Below are positions 14,125 through 14,471 of a stretch of DNA of 14,471 nt, piece after piece. Both the position numbers and the translations under genes were made by a program. The notes beneath the pieces are model-generated. The model was given only the letters and a program-made list of their open reading frames with translations. It did not search any database and was not told the DNA's origin. The DNA lies in assembly GCA_011620245.1 (NCBI GenBank), contig WOZN01000231.1, forward strand, positions 1-14,471, read 5' to 3'. The stretch comes from Acidovorax sp. Lineage in GTDB: Bacteria > Pseudomonadota > Gammaproteobacteria > Burkholderiales > Burkholderiaceae_C. Every line of letters begins with the position of its first letter. Within the stretch, counting starts at the first letter, position 1.

Positions 14125-14299
14125 CTTGTATTCTTGACTGGCAACTTGTCTCAGATAACTATCCTGTCCGTTCGGGCTGAGCCCGTCGAAGCCGGGGCAC
14201 TCTTGGGTGCGGCCCTTCGACCCTTCGACAGGCTCAGGACAGGCCAAGCTCAGGGCGAACGGGTTTTATCTGAGACAAGTTGCCAATCAGGCTTGTATT
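14125..14299. mobile_element. MITE-like element with 8-bp target duplication
   Basis: The element spans 14133-14291 (159 bp). Its terminal inverted repeats (14133-14158 and 14266-14291) match at 24 of 26 positions, including a perfect 20-bp block TGGCAACTTGTCTCAGATAA. It is flanked by perfect 8-bp direct repeats CTTGTATT at 14125-14132 and 14292-14299, a convincing target-site duplication. There is no transposase. The interior (14159-14265) contains CTTCGACAGGCTCAGG- and GGGCGAACGGG-type palindromic sequence, a repeat I remember as abundant in many proteobacteria. The transposase family that mobilised it cannot be named from the ends alone. It sits 53 bp upstream of the lysR start. Confidence 0.75.
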
Positions 14300-14418
14300 T
14301 GCTACGCATGCGTTGAAAATCCCCTGCATTTTTGCGATTTGCCGATAACAATAACGAATCACTATTCGACGATTAAATATTAGACCAATCAAATCTCCGT
14401 GGCTATCGTAGGCAATGT
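14300..14418. other. A/T-rich non-coding segment
   Basis: No supportable gene is visible. The segment is A/T-rich compared with the rest of the window and holds the palindrome ACGCATGCGT (14304-14313) and the short inverted repeat CGAAT-CACT-ATTCG (14355-14368). Before the MITE-like element arrived it would have adjoined the lysR start, so it may contain the original lysR promoter. I cannot pick out -10 and -35 boxes with confidence. Confidence 0.4.
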
Positions 14419-14440
14419 TTGAACCTAAAAACGGCAGTTG
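14419..14440 (-). repeat. 22-bp repeat, right copy of an inverted pair
   Basis: This is the perfect reverse complement of 66-87. On the minus strand two frames cross it from the edge: one reads ...PAGASNCRF and stops inside the repeat at 14425-14427, the other reads ...GGRIQLPFLGSN and stays open into the A/T-rich DNA. Only 31 bases lie beyond it, too few to say whether a gene ends here. Confidence 0.7.
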
Positions 14441-14471
14441 GATGCGCCCGCCGGTGCCGTGATCGGGGTGC

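Noticed and set aside
66..14440. Composite transposon bounded by the 22-bp inverted repeats
   Set aside because: No transposase or integrase lies inside, the interior is core metabolism, and no flanking target duplication is visible.
1..14471. CRISPR array, tRNA or rRNA genes, prophage or defence genes
   Set aside because: No regularly spaced direct repeats, cloverleaf-like segments or relevant protein families were seen.

Overview
The window is GC-rich, densely coding DNA with GGAGACA-type ribosome binding sites. It encodes a homodimeric-type pyruvate dehydrogenase E1, an E2 with two lipoyl domains and an E3 that carries its own N-terminal lipoyl domain. Together with several palindromic repeats that look like families I associate from memory with Comamonadaceae genomes (Acidovorax and relatives), this points to a beta-proteobacterium of the order Burkholderiales, probably Comamonadaceae. 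It is ordinary chromosomal housekeeping DNA with an unusually rich load of small repeats.

Layout. The minus strand, read right to left from about 6.43 kb, carries a membrane sensor histidine kinase (3869-6427), its FixJ-type response regulator (3246-3872, joined to the kinase by an ATGA overlap), folD (2187-3053) and an M3-family oligopeptidase prlC/opdA (91-2124). Divergently on the plus strand, from a 163-bp A/T-rich control region with two strong palindromes, runs the pyruvate dehydrogenase operon aceE (6591-9329), aceF (9431-11119) and lpdA (11178-13058). It ends at a convergent GC-rich hairpin facing a lysR-type regulator (13161-14072, minus). Beyond lysR lies a 159-bp MITE-like element with 26-bp terminal inverted repeats and a perfect 8-bp target duplication (14125-14299), then A/T-rich non-coding DNA to the right edge.

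Function. AceE, AceF and LpdA together make the pyruvate dehydrogenase complex (pyruvate to acetyl-CoA). FolD supplies 5,10-methylene- and formyl-tetrahydrofolate, and PrlC degrades cytosolic peptides. The two-component system senses an unknown ligand, probably periplasmic through a Cache-like domain. Its position makes it a candidate regulator of the divergent pdh operon; that is inference.

Novelty. I found no defence system, CRISPR array, prophage or biosynthetic cluster. The notable structure is the repeat layer. One palindromic repeat family, recognised here by AAGCGC-N5-GCTAT, lies immediately upstream of folD and also inside the coding sequences of both aceF and lpdA, in frame, where it forms interdomain linkers. 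A different repeat sits between an apparently abandoned ribosome binding site and the aceF start. A stable hairpin separates aceF from lpdA. A perfect 22-bp inverted repeat occurs near both window edges.
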